Shown here: positions 40,579 to 50,899 of the stretch, in pieces
Numbering within the stretch: position 1 is the first letter of the stretch
Layout of the letters: each line of letters opens with the position of its first letter
Origin: Sipunculus nudus
Taxonomy: Eukaryota > Annelida > Sipuncula > Golfingiida > Sipunculidae
DNA: 64,000 nucleotides
Direction: 5' to 3'
Assembly (NCBI GenBank): GCA_026874595.1
Contig: CM049314.1
Coordinates: 30,077,729 to 30,141,728 of the forward strand
Translations under genes and position numbers: made by a program
Notes under the pieces: model-generated
Told to the model about the DNA's origin: nothing
Seen by the model: the letters and a program-made list of their open reading frames with translations, nothing else
The model's database searches: none

Positions 40579-41437
40579 AATAAATTAGAACAATGTGCAT
40601 ACTTAACACACCAGTTAAAATGACATCGCTCATTAAGAATCTTGTTTAATTAGGTTAATTTCAGTGAAATCCTATCAATAATATTAATAGGTGAGCAACA
40701 CACCAAAATACTAAATAAGTTGAATAAATACACAAATAAAATGAATAAATAAGCTGACTTAAAGTTTATGTCCACTCTATATTGCATTTGAGGGTAATGA
40801 TATCTAAAATAAAAATCAAACCACATATATATTGCTGCGTTGGGTAGAACATTTTTTTTGTCACTAAAATACGTTTCACTACGGATAAGAGTTACGTAAT
40901 GTTAACGAGGTGGTATAAATCTGATATCTACAAACCAAGTTAGCTATTACGCATGATCTGAATCTACAGAGCTTAATAAAAAGGAAATAAATAATGATAA
41001 TAATGATGAAACTGTTGATGATAAAATGATGATGTATTAAATAATATAAACTGTAAACTGTAAATGCTAGAAACAGATTAAAGAAAGAAATTCTAATTAT
41101 TCAAATAAACTAATGAATAGGTAACTAACCCTGATATCCAATTTGAATGTCATATTTACAGATACTTGTAGGGTAATAAACAACTCTGATTTAACAAATT
41201 CTTTGGCAGCACTGCTTACCATTTTACCTCAATAAAATGATAGGTGTTGTATATTTCAAGTAGACCTTCATTAACTGATTAAAACTACTGTGCAATCGTT
41301 GAATTATCTGGTAGTATTATTTCATGTATTACTATGTTTAAGTTCACATGTAATAATAAAAGGAAATCGGACATTTTGCGAGAAATCTTGCTGTTACCTG
41401 ATTATTATTACTTGGTCAGTTGTAGTTCGTATTTTAG

Positions 41438-42000
41438 CCCAGTGAGAGGGCATATTTCAGCCGATCGGGGCTTAAAAAAAGTCTAGATTTTGAGGCCAAA
41501 CAGGGCACAGAATAAATACTGTTTATGAAAAGCTTACCTGAGGGTAACGCATATACATCTAAACACTGATCAGATGATGATACAGTGTGCGAGTGAATCT
41601 CGCTAGACAAGTCGACCAATGGTCTTAATATTTCACCCCAGTGAGAGGGCATGTTTCGGCCGTGCGGGGCTTAAAATACCGTTTGTATTTTGAGGCCAAA
41701 CAGGGCACAGATTAAATACTGTTTATGAAAAGCTTATCCGAGGGTAATGCATAAACGTCTTAACACTGATCAGATGATGATGCAGTGTGCGAGTGAATCT
41801 CGCTTTATTAGTAGACCAGTGGTCGAAATATTAATTAGCCCAGTGAGGGGGCATGTTTCAGCCAGACGGGGCTTCAAATAAATACCGTTACAGTTGTGAG
41901 GCCAGACAGGGCACAAAGAAAATACTGTCCATTTAATCTGATTACTTTTGTGTCTTTGGGCTACACACGGGTAGGGGACCATAGTTACCCCTAGTTTTAT
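41438..42000. repeat. Three ~201-bp tandem units
   Basis: Units start at 'CCCAGTGAGAGGGCAT' (41438, 41638, 41839) and include 'TTTTGAGGCCAAACAGGGCA', 'ATACTGTTTATGAAAAGCTT' and 'GATCAGATGATGATACAGTG'. The third is partial. They lie inside the LTR element. Confidence 0.85.
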
Positions 42001-42285
42001 ATACTCCATATAAAACGGAGAAATGAGCCCAGTTTCTCCCTATTGGAGGGTCCCTTTCTAGAACCGTTGCCAAGTTTATTTAATCATGTATAATTAAAAC
42101 CTTAGATCAAGTGTTTAACTCTTTTCATGTTTTACAAAGGGGCTGCTTATCAACATTTTTTATGTTTGAATTTGCTAAATTTATGCGAGTTATTTATTTT
42201 TAAATAGTTATGTCTAGGTTACAGTTGCAGAAAATGTACTTGTGTCATAAGGACAGATACTGCCGCTCTTGTACTTTATTTTCAG

Positions 42286-42614
42286 AGGTTATATTCTCGC
42301 ATGAACCAGTTGTCAGCCATCAGTGCAGCCTTCCGCGTGTGGTCCGGCTCAGCTCTTCAGCGACAGCAATCTGCACCTGAGTCAACACACCACTACAGCC
42401 AGATATTGGACGCTTTTATAAATACAGAACACCTTGAGTTAATACTGAGGCCTGTGGCGCCACCAACTGGAGTTATTTTATTAAATCCTATATTGCTACC
42501 TGGCTCACTAATGGACTGTAACATGTAACAACTTATTGTACCTGGTGCCTGTTGAATATCATTGGTGTGTCTTTGAATGTTTTATATTGTTTTTGAATGT
42601 CCAATAAAAATTAC
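42286..42614 (+). other. Exon-like 3' segment in the LTR element (possible captured exon)
   Basis: After a good acceptor 'TTATTTTCAG' at 42276-42285 the sequence is open from 42286 through an ATG at 42301 to a stop ending at 42528 ('MNQLSAISAAFRVWSGSALQ', then Gln/Ser/Glu-rich). An AATAAA follows at 42603. This looks like a terminal exon with its own poly(A) signal. No family recognised. Splicing the LTR donor (35379) directly to it would create an immediate TGA, so the two are not one frame. It could be host-derived or chance. Confidence 0.3.
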
Positions 42615-42914
42615 ACAATCCCTGAACTTTTAAAACAACTATCAGACTGCAAAGTCACTAATCACTGGTGGTACTGTGTGGGGAGAGAACACTCCCTACC
42701 CGCTGTTGTAGCATTGGATAAACCTACCTCCCCCCTCCCGACATGGGAGTTAGGGGTTGGGTAGCCGGCTAACAGCCTAAACACAGCCTGCCAGCCATGT
42801 TTTGGTCATATAACAAACAAACAAAAACAAACCCTCCTCTCCAAAGGCTAGATATTATGACTGCTATCGCAAAATTTTCCACTGAAGTGTAAAATTTTCC
42901 CTATAGGGGAAGGA

Positions 42915-43412
42915 TGTAACATTCTTGCCCTTTGACCTGGACCTCAGTTGGTCATGCATGGGCGGGGCATCAACACTGATTGACAATCAATATAGAGATG
43001 CCCCACAACCAATCACAATGCTGGGTTTCTACCCTGCTTTCTGTAGCCTGTATTTAAGGGAGAAAAACTCAGAAACTCACTTTTTTTTGGATCATCGAGC
43101 AGTGGACCCCTATGCCCGCCCTCTGTGACAGGCAGAGGGTATATGGCTTCTTTTTCACCTTGGGGTTGGTTTTACGACAGTGTCGGCTACCCAGGTGAAG
43201 AGCCACCCACTACCAAAGAGCAGTCCTTTTATCTAGCCTGGTAAGTATCTTTGTTTCATTTATAAGTCAAGATAATAATATGCAGTCCTGATATTTTGAA
43301 GGTTTAGGCTCTAAATTTTATTCCAGTAGAAAGGTGTTATTTTATCTCTTTAAATTGTGCGAGTGCGTGTTGCCCAAGCCCAATTTCCTCCCAGAATAAA
43401 TAAGCAGCTACA
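42915..43412 (+). repeat. 3' LTR
   Basis: Near-identical copy of 35052-35550, directly preceded by the polypurine tract and followed by ACTG. It repeats the TATA-like box, mini-ORF and donor. Confidence 0.85.
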
Positions 43413-43416
43413 ACTG

Positions 43417-45024
43417 GATAATTCGACCTGCCAAGGGACAACCAGGCGGCTAATCGACAGAGAGGCAGGACGAAGGACTGAGAATTATCACGATCTAGAT
43501 AGCTCGACAGGCAGTGGTGCATGGTGGATCGGGGGTGGGGGGAGCTTTTGGAGCTGTAGCTCCCCCTTTCTACAGTCTGCAGCCCTGACATATAGTGGAC
43601 AAGTGTCAAGCCAATCACAGATGAATCGATCGAGCCCGTAGGCCCTTCGTGTCGGGCTATACCCCCCCCCCCCCAAACAAAGTTTCCAGTTTGAAACAAT
43701 GAGATTTTCTTTTTTACTGCCAATTCATGTGCGCACTGGCATGGGCATATAGTTGAAAGCTTATAAATATTAGTATTACTATTTAGTTCTAAATTCCAAT
43801 TGTAAAAAATGCTAGATTGTACACAACGCAAGGACTTCATTCTGAGCTATAAAATCTCCCACTAACCCTACTCTGCCTTCTCCCATTCCCAGGTTTGCAT
43901 ACATTTTAGATGCCAATAACACTGCGGCACACAAGCTGCACCCGAAAACCCCCTGAATCCGCCAGTGTTGGTAAGCACTTGTGACTTACTGACCACTAGG
44001 TCCGGAGCTGTTGGTACATTCACTGCACTGATCACTTACCTTAATTTAACTCTATTAGGCCTAAGGGACAGTCATTTGTTAATGGGTCAACTGTTCCACA
44101 TGTATTTCACATACCAGTATGGCATTTTATCAGTGTCAGGTCCTCGTCTCCAGACGGTCGCCCGTTTTTCGAGCTGCGGCCCGTGTTTTTGTGAGCGCAC
44201 CCCTCACTCCACACTCGCAGCTATTCATGTGTGGACGCTGATGACGCCAGTTTTCTATTTAACCATATTATCGTAATCAAAATTCATACACTTCATGAAT
44301 ATTCATGGCCTTCGGCAGTTGTGCTCGTGCACATGGGGAAAACGGTGGGGTAAGGACTAAACTCCGGATGTCGGATGTCGTATGCCAACTCGGATGTCAA
44401 GCCAGATGTCAAGCTCGGATGTCATGTTTTATTAGTATGCCTCCAGACAGAAAAATCATCACACATCTCAATGTAATTTATGTATGAATGTGTGCATACT
44501 TTATATTCTTAAGAAACATTAGATCTCTGTAGAAGTGCGCGGACCGGGTGGTCCGATATATCCATGATATTTTATAAACGGTCCGGCCCTGATCCGGTCT
44601 GATCCATTTATAAACATTTAATTAAAAATAAATGAAATTGTAGTTTTTATTCTGCTTTGTTCAACACTGGGTTTCGTAACATATGTTTGTTCAAATATTA
44701 ACAAAACCGAATATAACATATTTAGACAGCAAACCGTGAAATAATGTAATATTATAATCTATACGTGAACGTAAGAATCTAGGTTTGATTTTTTTTTGTA
44801 AATAATTTGAAAACAGTGGAATATTTTTATTACTTTGCTGGATGAGTGGTGAGAATATAAACCAAATTGTGCTGGCCGGGGTGAACTGATTTAAATATTT
44901 TGCTAGGCGGGGATGGTTGCGGGTTTACATAATAGTAATTAACCTGAATACTTAGTGATATACATGTAGTCGTTGCGTGCGATTTACAAACTGAACACGT
45001 TCATTTAATGTTAATGATATCATA

Positions 45025-45029
<5 letters not shown>
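43417..45029. other. No supported gene
   Basis: Mixed-composition sequence with a poly-C run near 43663-43674 and short iterations such as 'GGATGTCAAGC' at 44390-44420. Open frames at 43337-43840 and 43965-44276 lack family features. Confidence 0.45.

Positions 45030-45090
<61 letters not shown>
45030..45090. repeat. (AT)n microsatellite at the left edge of the tandem duplication
   Basis: About 30 TA units ending ten bases before the left copy of the duplicated segment; it may mark the breakpoint. Confidence 0.95.
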
Positions 45091-45092
<2 letters not shown>

Positions 45093-45394
45093 CTGTCCAA
45101 GCAAAACCTTCCCAGCACACAGTCTCAATCCCTCATATAAAGCTGTTTAATACCTTGTTATGGCTCCGCGTGTTGGTAAACATACCACGTGTGTCTGTTT
45201 ACCACAACAAGGCCGCTTGACCGTAGTCCGATTTTGAGTCGCAACACGCGGTGTTTCAGCCAGTGGGCACATGTATTAGAGGCCGCAAAATATGGTATTA
45301 AACTTTTAAAAAGGTTGAGGCGACTGAAAGGTGGGGGAGGGGGTTGCCCCGCGCTAGATCCGCTTCTGGTTGTCTGACCACGTCAACACTTTAG

Positions 45395-45655
45395 GTATAT
45401 ACAGAGCCCTCTATCAGGGTATATTTTGATGTGCAGTTGACCGCTACATGTGCAGTTACAAATGGAAATGATCGAGTAAATGTAACTATAAATATTTGTG
45501 CAATTCTGAAATTTAAAGTCTTGTTCCCTTATCACAAACTGGAAAACTACTTTAATACGGTACCCATGACTGAATTTGAAGTTCCTTTTATCACTCACGG
45601 CTTGGCCATACACCATGATTGGCTCTGGAATGAGTTTGCAAACATTCGGTTTTAA
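45395..45655 (+). CDS. Unidentified terminal exon candidate, left copy
   Basis: Open from a possible acceptor 'AACACTTTAG' to TAA at 45653-45655, 86 codons. Stretches include 'CAVTNGNDRVNVTINICAIL' and 'FPYHKLENYFNTVP', ending 'HHDWLWNEFANIRF'. The alternating hydrophobic pattern suggests a beta-rich domain; two N-x-T sites are present. No family recognised. The copy at 51196-51456 encodes the same protein, the DNA differing at two third-codon positions. This could be the last exon of a real gene whose other exons I cannot identify. Confidence 0.4.
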   Translation, partial: VYTEPSIRVYFDVQLTATCAVTNGNDRVNVTINICAILKFKVLFPYHKLENYFNTVPMTEFEVPFITHGLAIHHDWLWNEFANIRF

Positions 45656-45737
45656 TCATTTCTGTTATAATTATAGGCCTATATAATTTATTTTATTTTC
45701 ATTCACAATTCATACATAATATTCATATTAGATATAT

Positions 45738-46152
45738 AACAAGTGGCCCATTGGCCATGACGCTCAGTTGAATTTGTTTTTAATATCAGGATTCAAAGGA
45801 GACTTGCCAAGGACCTCCAATACTGTAACGATAGGGAATTTTAGGCCAAATAGATACAATTTGTGCCCCCTCTGACTGTCTTGTTGCTCAGATCATTATT
45901 TTTTCGGCCAATAGGTCGAAGAATATTGGTCACCATGACCTGACCTCATGTTCTCACGGAGATTCGTCTAGAACCTCCCTGGATGTTGCGTTATATGCTT
46001 CTTGGCTTTATAGATACGATTTGTGCCCATCTGACATTCAGGGTGCTCATATGACATCTTTTTTCTATAGGTCGCAGAATTTAGGTCAGGTGGACGAATG
46101 ACAATGGGTTATCGCTAAAGGTACAGAAGACTTACATTCAGCTGAACTAAAA
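45738..46152. repeat. Dispersed repeat, short copy 3 (same family as 2925-3938)
   Basis: It starts 'ACAAGTGGCCCATTGGCCAT' and ends 'GACTTACATTCAGCTGAACT', with 'GGACGAATGACAATGGGTTATCG' before the end, matching the termini of the longer copies. Duplicated at 51540-51965. Confidence 0.6.
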
Positions 46153-46499
46153 ACATATATATATATATAAACACATGTCAGCTTTATACACAAACTCAAG
46201 AACAAGGTTCTGGTTATGGTTCACCTGTAAAATTAAAATTCTCTCCAACATCTCTATAGGCCCCGTTTTTATACGCCTAGCGAAACCTGATTAGCAGTTT
46301 GCGGGTGCAGTTCCATTGTATAAACATTCCTTAAACTAGAATACGGGTAGTCGACAAGCGACAACGTGTATCCGCCGAAATCAGGGTGGAAAGGGTGAAG
46401 TGAGGCATGGATTGAGTGGCAAGCGGGAAAAGAGTGAGGTGTGCTGCATATTAGCATGGATGTCTGCAGCCGAAATGTGTATGTAGGTTGCCCCACCTA

Positions 46500-47560
46500 C
46501 CACAAAATCCAGTAAAGCTGTCCAAGTAAAATTTTAGGCAGATAAGTCAAACCACTACTTGTATATGAGTGAATTTATCCCACAGTAGACAAACAGAAGG
46601 ACGCTGTGCAAAAATGGTGGCAGGTGGCGCCACCAATCATGTGTATGATTAAGGGCTATGTGGGATCTATACACATGCGAAATTTCAGGGGGATATGTCA
46701 AACCAGTCCTGAGATATAAGCCTTAATGTATGCAGCGTTAACATAAATGTAGTTGGTGGCACCTGCCACATAAACGAGAAAGCTACCTAAGATGTCTAAA
46801 CCTGCAAAATTTTAGGCAAATATGTCAAACTACTACTGAGATATGAGAGCTTTTATCCCATGGAAGACAAACAGACGGACACTATGCAAAAATGGTTGCA
46901 GGAGACGCCTCCAGATATGTGTATGATAACGAGCTATATGAGATCTATACACGTGCAAAATTTCAGGAGGGTACAGCAAACCAGTCCTAAAATATATGCC
47001 TGGGTGTCTGCAGCGTAAACATAAATGTAGGTGGCGCCACCTGCCACAAAATCCAGAAAGCTATCAAAGATGTATAAACCTGCAAAATATTAAGCAGATA
47101 TGTCAAGCCACTGCCGAGATATGAGTGATTTTATACCATGGCAGACAAACAAGACGGATGCTGTGCAAAAATGGTTGCAGGAAGCGCCACCAGTGTTGCG
47201 CATGATAAAGAGCTATGTGAGATCTATACACATGCAAAATTTTGGCCCACTGAGTCGGTTAAACGGTTCCCGAGATATGAGCATGGATTTCTGTAGTGTA
47301 AACGTGAATGTAGGTGGCGCCACCTGTCATAAAATCAATAACGCTATCCAGGATGTATACACATGCAAAATTTCAGGTGGTGAGTCCAACTAATGCAGGG
47401 ATATGAGTGATTTATCCCATGGCAGATGAACAGATGGACGCTATGCAAAATTGGTTGCAGGGGGCGCCACCATTTTAGTATATGTTATAAAGCTATCCAA
47501 GGGCTACATTTGTGCAAACTTTTTAGCCTGATCGGTCAAACAGTTCCCGAGAGATGCGGA
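46500..47560. repeat. Array of ~140-200 bp modules with GGTGGCGCCACC palindromes
   Basis: Modules combine 'GGTGGCGCCACC' (46623, 47030, 47313; variants at 46754, 47191, 47461), a 'TATACACATGCAAAATTTCAGG' or 'AAACCTGCAAAATTTTAGGC' element, 'GAGATATGAG' and 'CAGACAAACAGACGGACGCT'. Successive modules alternate between a Gln/His-side and a CCACAAAATCC side, suggesting a dimeric unit. Repeated at 52320-53360. Confidence 0.7.
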
Positions 47561-48397
47561 TTGATGTGTGGAAACAGACGCTCAAATGGACACTGGGCAG
47601 AGAGGAAAGGTCAGAGGTCAACCAAAAATGAGGGCGCAGCAGTTCGCATGTGACCCGATCATAATCCCGATTTTAAAAAAATTCCGCCCAGCGGTTACGG
47701 AGGAGTTCTCCGGAAATCTATGCGGCGGCGGCATCCGACTGAAAACATAGTATCCGCAAAACTCTGTTTCGGCGGATACAAATATACCCTGTCCTATAGA
47801 TATACGGGGCATGCATTTATATTATATTTCTTGAACCTTCGTGTTTTCACTTGTTTTGAGATGCCCACTGGCGTCAATTTATATTCAGGGGGAGGGGGGG
47901 GGGGGGAAGCAGGCGTGGAAGAGAATTCAAAGCTGGGACAAGTTTTTTATAATAAACATACCTTTAAAAAATATTAAGGAATTATGTTTTCAATATATGT
48001 TAATTTCTGAAACAGGTTTGGATATTTGTTCCATTATAGTAAGCTCAGAGTTATATATATACCCCCCGCCCCTCCTGTATTGACGCCCCTAGAGATTCCC
48101 TAGATATTTAAATTGGTACCTCTTTAGGCAATAACACTCAAGTCCTAAGCAAGCTGGTCAAGCTGTTGACAGAGTCCAGTGCATTGAATGTCAAAAGGGA
48201 AGGCCTGCACTGCGTCACAGGTATTTAGTACTTATTTACTGTGACCTAATGTGACCATGCATAGCCATCCTTATGCGGTCTGGAGAAAAAATCAAATCTA
48301 TAATTTGACCAGACGAAGCATACATGTATACAAATATGCATTATTTACTATACCTACTCTGGTTATTATGAATATCCATTCAGTATGTGCAACTAGT

Positions 48398-50648
48398 ATA
48401 GGGCCTGAAAAATTGAACCCGCATCCGCTCCGCACCATGCACACTGTCTGCCATGCCCGCAACCCGCCCCGCAACCCGCCCCACATTCAAAGAAAACATC
48501 CGTAGTATATACATACATATGATTCTTTCAGCCCGCACTCGCCCCGCAAAATTTTCTTTCAGTCCGCACCCGCCCCGCCCCGCCCCGCCCCGCATGTTTC
48601 AAGCCCGCAATCAAGCCGGCAAATTAATAAAAAATATTTCAAAGCTTTATTATCCAAAGGTGCACTTATCAATAAAAGGTATTTTTTTCAGCACAAACAT
48701 GGATCAGCCATGCATGCTTTTAAAATGTGGGAAACGTCTGATGATTGGAATGATCAATTAATTTTAATACATGTTTTAGCAATGATATAAAAACGTATAT
48801 TTCATAAAATGTTTTAAAAATTATTTGATAGCTTATATGAATAAAATATATATATACGTGTGTGTGTGTGTGTGTTTTTTTTAACATACCCTAAACATGA
48901 TTTAAAACATTACAGGGGAAATAAGCAGGCCTTGTGAATGATTCTACTTTAATTTGTAAAAAAACATACAGAAAATATATTATATGTTTACCCAAAACTA
49001 CTATTGGGAATAGTATTGGCTTATAACATGCCACATAACTGCTGCGATATGTTTGCAAGGTCTATTCTGATCAGTCATAATTAACTAATTAACTGAGACT
49101 AGTGAGAGGGTCAGGAGAATAAAGAGAGAATCTGATAGATGTGGGGTTCTCTGTAAAAATGGCGCAGCTCTAGGTAAAAATGGCCGAGGTAAAAATGGAT
49201 AAATGGAAAATAACAGGTGGCAGGATTAAATTTTTACTTTGGAATACAATATATCACAAATTATCTGCATTGAAAGTTTGCTATACACTGAAATACATAT
49301 ACCATCACACTTTAAAAAAAAAGTTATTTGCATTTTATTTATTGTTTGGTTGAATGCACCTTGACAGTGTCAAATGCACTGTTGATTTATATATTTTGTT
49401 TGTTTTGCAATACACAATATTAATGCTTTGATTAATAATACAATATAAATGCTAATTAATGAACCATCCGAGTCACTGTGTAAACTTATGGAACGGGTGA
49501 AAATAGAAACAAGGCCCGGCCCAATGCGGATTCGAACCCTGCATGCGGCATACAAGTATATACGAGGTTCTGTCACTCGGATAATATAGCAATTAAGCTT
49601 CACCAGCAAGACCAGCATAGGAAAGCTTTTTTTGTGAACGGTTACACTTGATGGTTCGAAATTGCTTTATCGTTGAGAAATTAGTTACACTGTTATCATA
49701 TACAGTTATACCGCCTGTAGTGTCTGAGCAGATGCTGAGTTCTTGGCGATTAGTAAGTGAGTTAATATTGAATAAATGTTGATCTTGCAACTTTCCATTG
49801 AGCGCCTTTTAAATAATATAACTGAATGGATATCAAAGATAACTCACGGCATGCTATACTGAAATGTTTGTGAGAATATAAATTTAAATTTTATAAATTG
49901 ACTTATAATTTTATTTAGGTGTTTTCATGTTTAATTGCTTGGTTACAGTTATAATATTGAGATTTAATATGTTGTAAATTGATACGTTGTCAGTTTCAAG
50001 AAGTATATTTTTAAAGTGATTAATTTATTAACCATTGTCACCGCATTCCGCTACGCCCAAACAGACCTTTTTACCACCCATTCATAAGGAACCCAAATTA
50101 GACTTCATGCAACTCCAAGTCAATTTAGTCACCAAAACAGCCAGCTGTGATCACAGAGTGTCTGTTACAAGATCAACGGTAATTACGGTCCAAGTTCTCA
50201 GCCGTTTTACGTTATCTGTGAGCTTTACAGCCTATATACAACATCAGGCTAGGTAACCTAGCTTGTCCAAAGTTATGACCAGTTGCCATTGCAAAGGGCA
50301 ATTGTCTTAAATTTAGATATCAAATGAACATGTATCATCTATTTTGTAAAATTGACTTTATACCTAAAAAAGAACATTTTTATAGTGTTTGTAACAATCA
50401 GAGTTAACATGCACCGTAAAGATTAAAATTTGTTCACATTTATTTTTTTTTGTACATTTGTACATCATCTGAAAACATTTTACACATAAATATATATATG
50501 TTTTATAATTAACAAATTTATACCGGTATCTATGTTTTACTGAACTGCCAGACCAGCTTATCAACATATAGCCCGCCCCGCACATACTTCATTCTGGCCC
50601 GGCCCGCACATTCTAGAATCTAGCTCGCCCCGCACAGAAACCTGACCC
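48398..50648. mobile_element. Segment bounded by CCCGCCCCGC-rich ends, possible transposon
   Basis: Left boundary: 'GAACCCGCATCCGCTCCGCA' and several 'CCCGCCCCGC' iterations up to 48600. Right boundary: 'AGCCCGCCCCGCACATAC' to 'CGCCCCGCACAGAAACCTGA' (50571-50648). The G-poor, C-rich ends around an A+T-rich body are unlike the surroundings. They are not demonstrably inverted. No coding region inside. Confidence 0.3.
49525..49590 (-). repeat. tRNA-like / SINE promoter motif
   Basis: On the minus strand 'AGGGTTCGAATCC' (49528-49540) is a perfect B box, with a weak A-box-like 'CCGAGTGACAG' about 40 bases upstream of it. No complete cloverleaf could be drawn. Duplicated at about 55342-55405. Likely a SINE fragment. 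Confidence 0.4.
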
Positions 50649-50812
50649 TAACAAGTAGGCCTTTAGATTATACATGTTAGTTGTTAAACAAATGTATTAA
50701 AGTTAACAATGTATACTGATACAACCACAATCTATAATTATATAGCAAATAATACCCCAGGATTTTGTATTCGGTCACTTCGGCTATGTGGCAGATTCAC
50801 TCACGTGCAGTA

Positions 50813-50899
50813 TATGCCTATACTATTATATATAGGCATAATAGTATGCCTATTCTTTCACACTATCAGTTCAGTTTTGTTTTATACAAAAGTTTTCCG
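50813..50899. other. Junction segment between duplicates, with inverted repeat
   Basis: Sequence present only between the copies. 'TATGCCTATACTATTATATA' and 'ATAGTATGCCTATTC' form an imperfect hairpin. Its right part ('TTCTTTCACACTATCAGTT' to 'AAAAGTTTTCCGG') matches 60288-60340, so it belongs to a dispersed element rather than to the junction itself. Confidence 0.6.

Larger units (their letters stand above)
35052..43412 (+). mobile_element. Young, apparently non-coding LTR retrotransposon (LARD-like), 8.36 kb
   Basis: Two direct repeats of 499 and 498 bp (35052-35550, 42915-43412) start 'TGTAACATTCTTGCCC' and end 'GCAGCTATA' or 'GCAGCTACA' (TG...CA for the right copy). By eye they differ by three substitutions and one T-run indel. 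A candidate target duplication ACTG flanks the element (35048-35051, 43413-43416). 'ATAGGGGAAGGA' directly before the right repeat is a polypurine tract; 'TGGCGAGCATG' two bases after the left repeat could be a primer-binding site. These fix the + orientation. The 7.4 kb interior has no open frame above 131 codons and no gag, protease, RT or integrase motif I can see, so the element must have been mobilised by another element's proteins. Confidence 0.8.
45101..50812. repeat. Tandem duplication, left copy (~5.7 kb)
   Basis: It runs from 'GCAAAACCTTCCCAGCACAC' to 'TCACTCACGTGCAGTA' and is repeated almost base for base at 50900-56667, offset 5799 at the left end and 5855 at the right. Differences are scattered substitutions, homopolymer changes and a few short indels. 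It contains an exon-like frame, a dispersed-repeat fragment, a palindrome-rich block (46500-47500), CCCGCCCCGC-rich ends and a tRNA-like motif. Confidence 0.95.

Noticed and set aside
35052-43412. Host gene spanning the LTR mini-ORF and the exon at 42286
   Set aside because: Splicing 35378 to 42286 creates an immediate TGA, and the mini-ORF is present identically in both LTRs.
43337-43840. 167-codon minus-strand frame
   Set aside because: Partly over the 3' LTR edge and a poly-C tract; no motif and no matching frame in the left LTR copy.
45189-45377. 62-codon frame conserved in both duplicates
   Set aside because: The G-run differs and the frame ends in a repeat-like 'GATCCGCTTCTGG'; duplication alone explains the conservation.
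48298-48595. Arg/Gly/Ala-rich minus-strand frames
   Set aside because: Translation of iterated CCCGCCCCGC, not a protein pattern.
49525-49590. Functional tRNA gene
   Set aside because: A good B box is present, but no acceptor stem or anticodon arm can be drawn; a SINE fragment is more likely.
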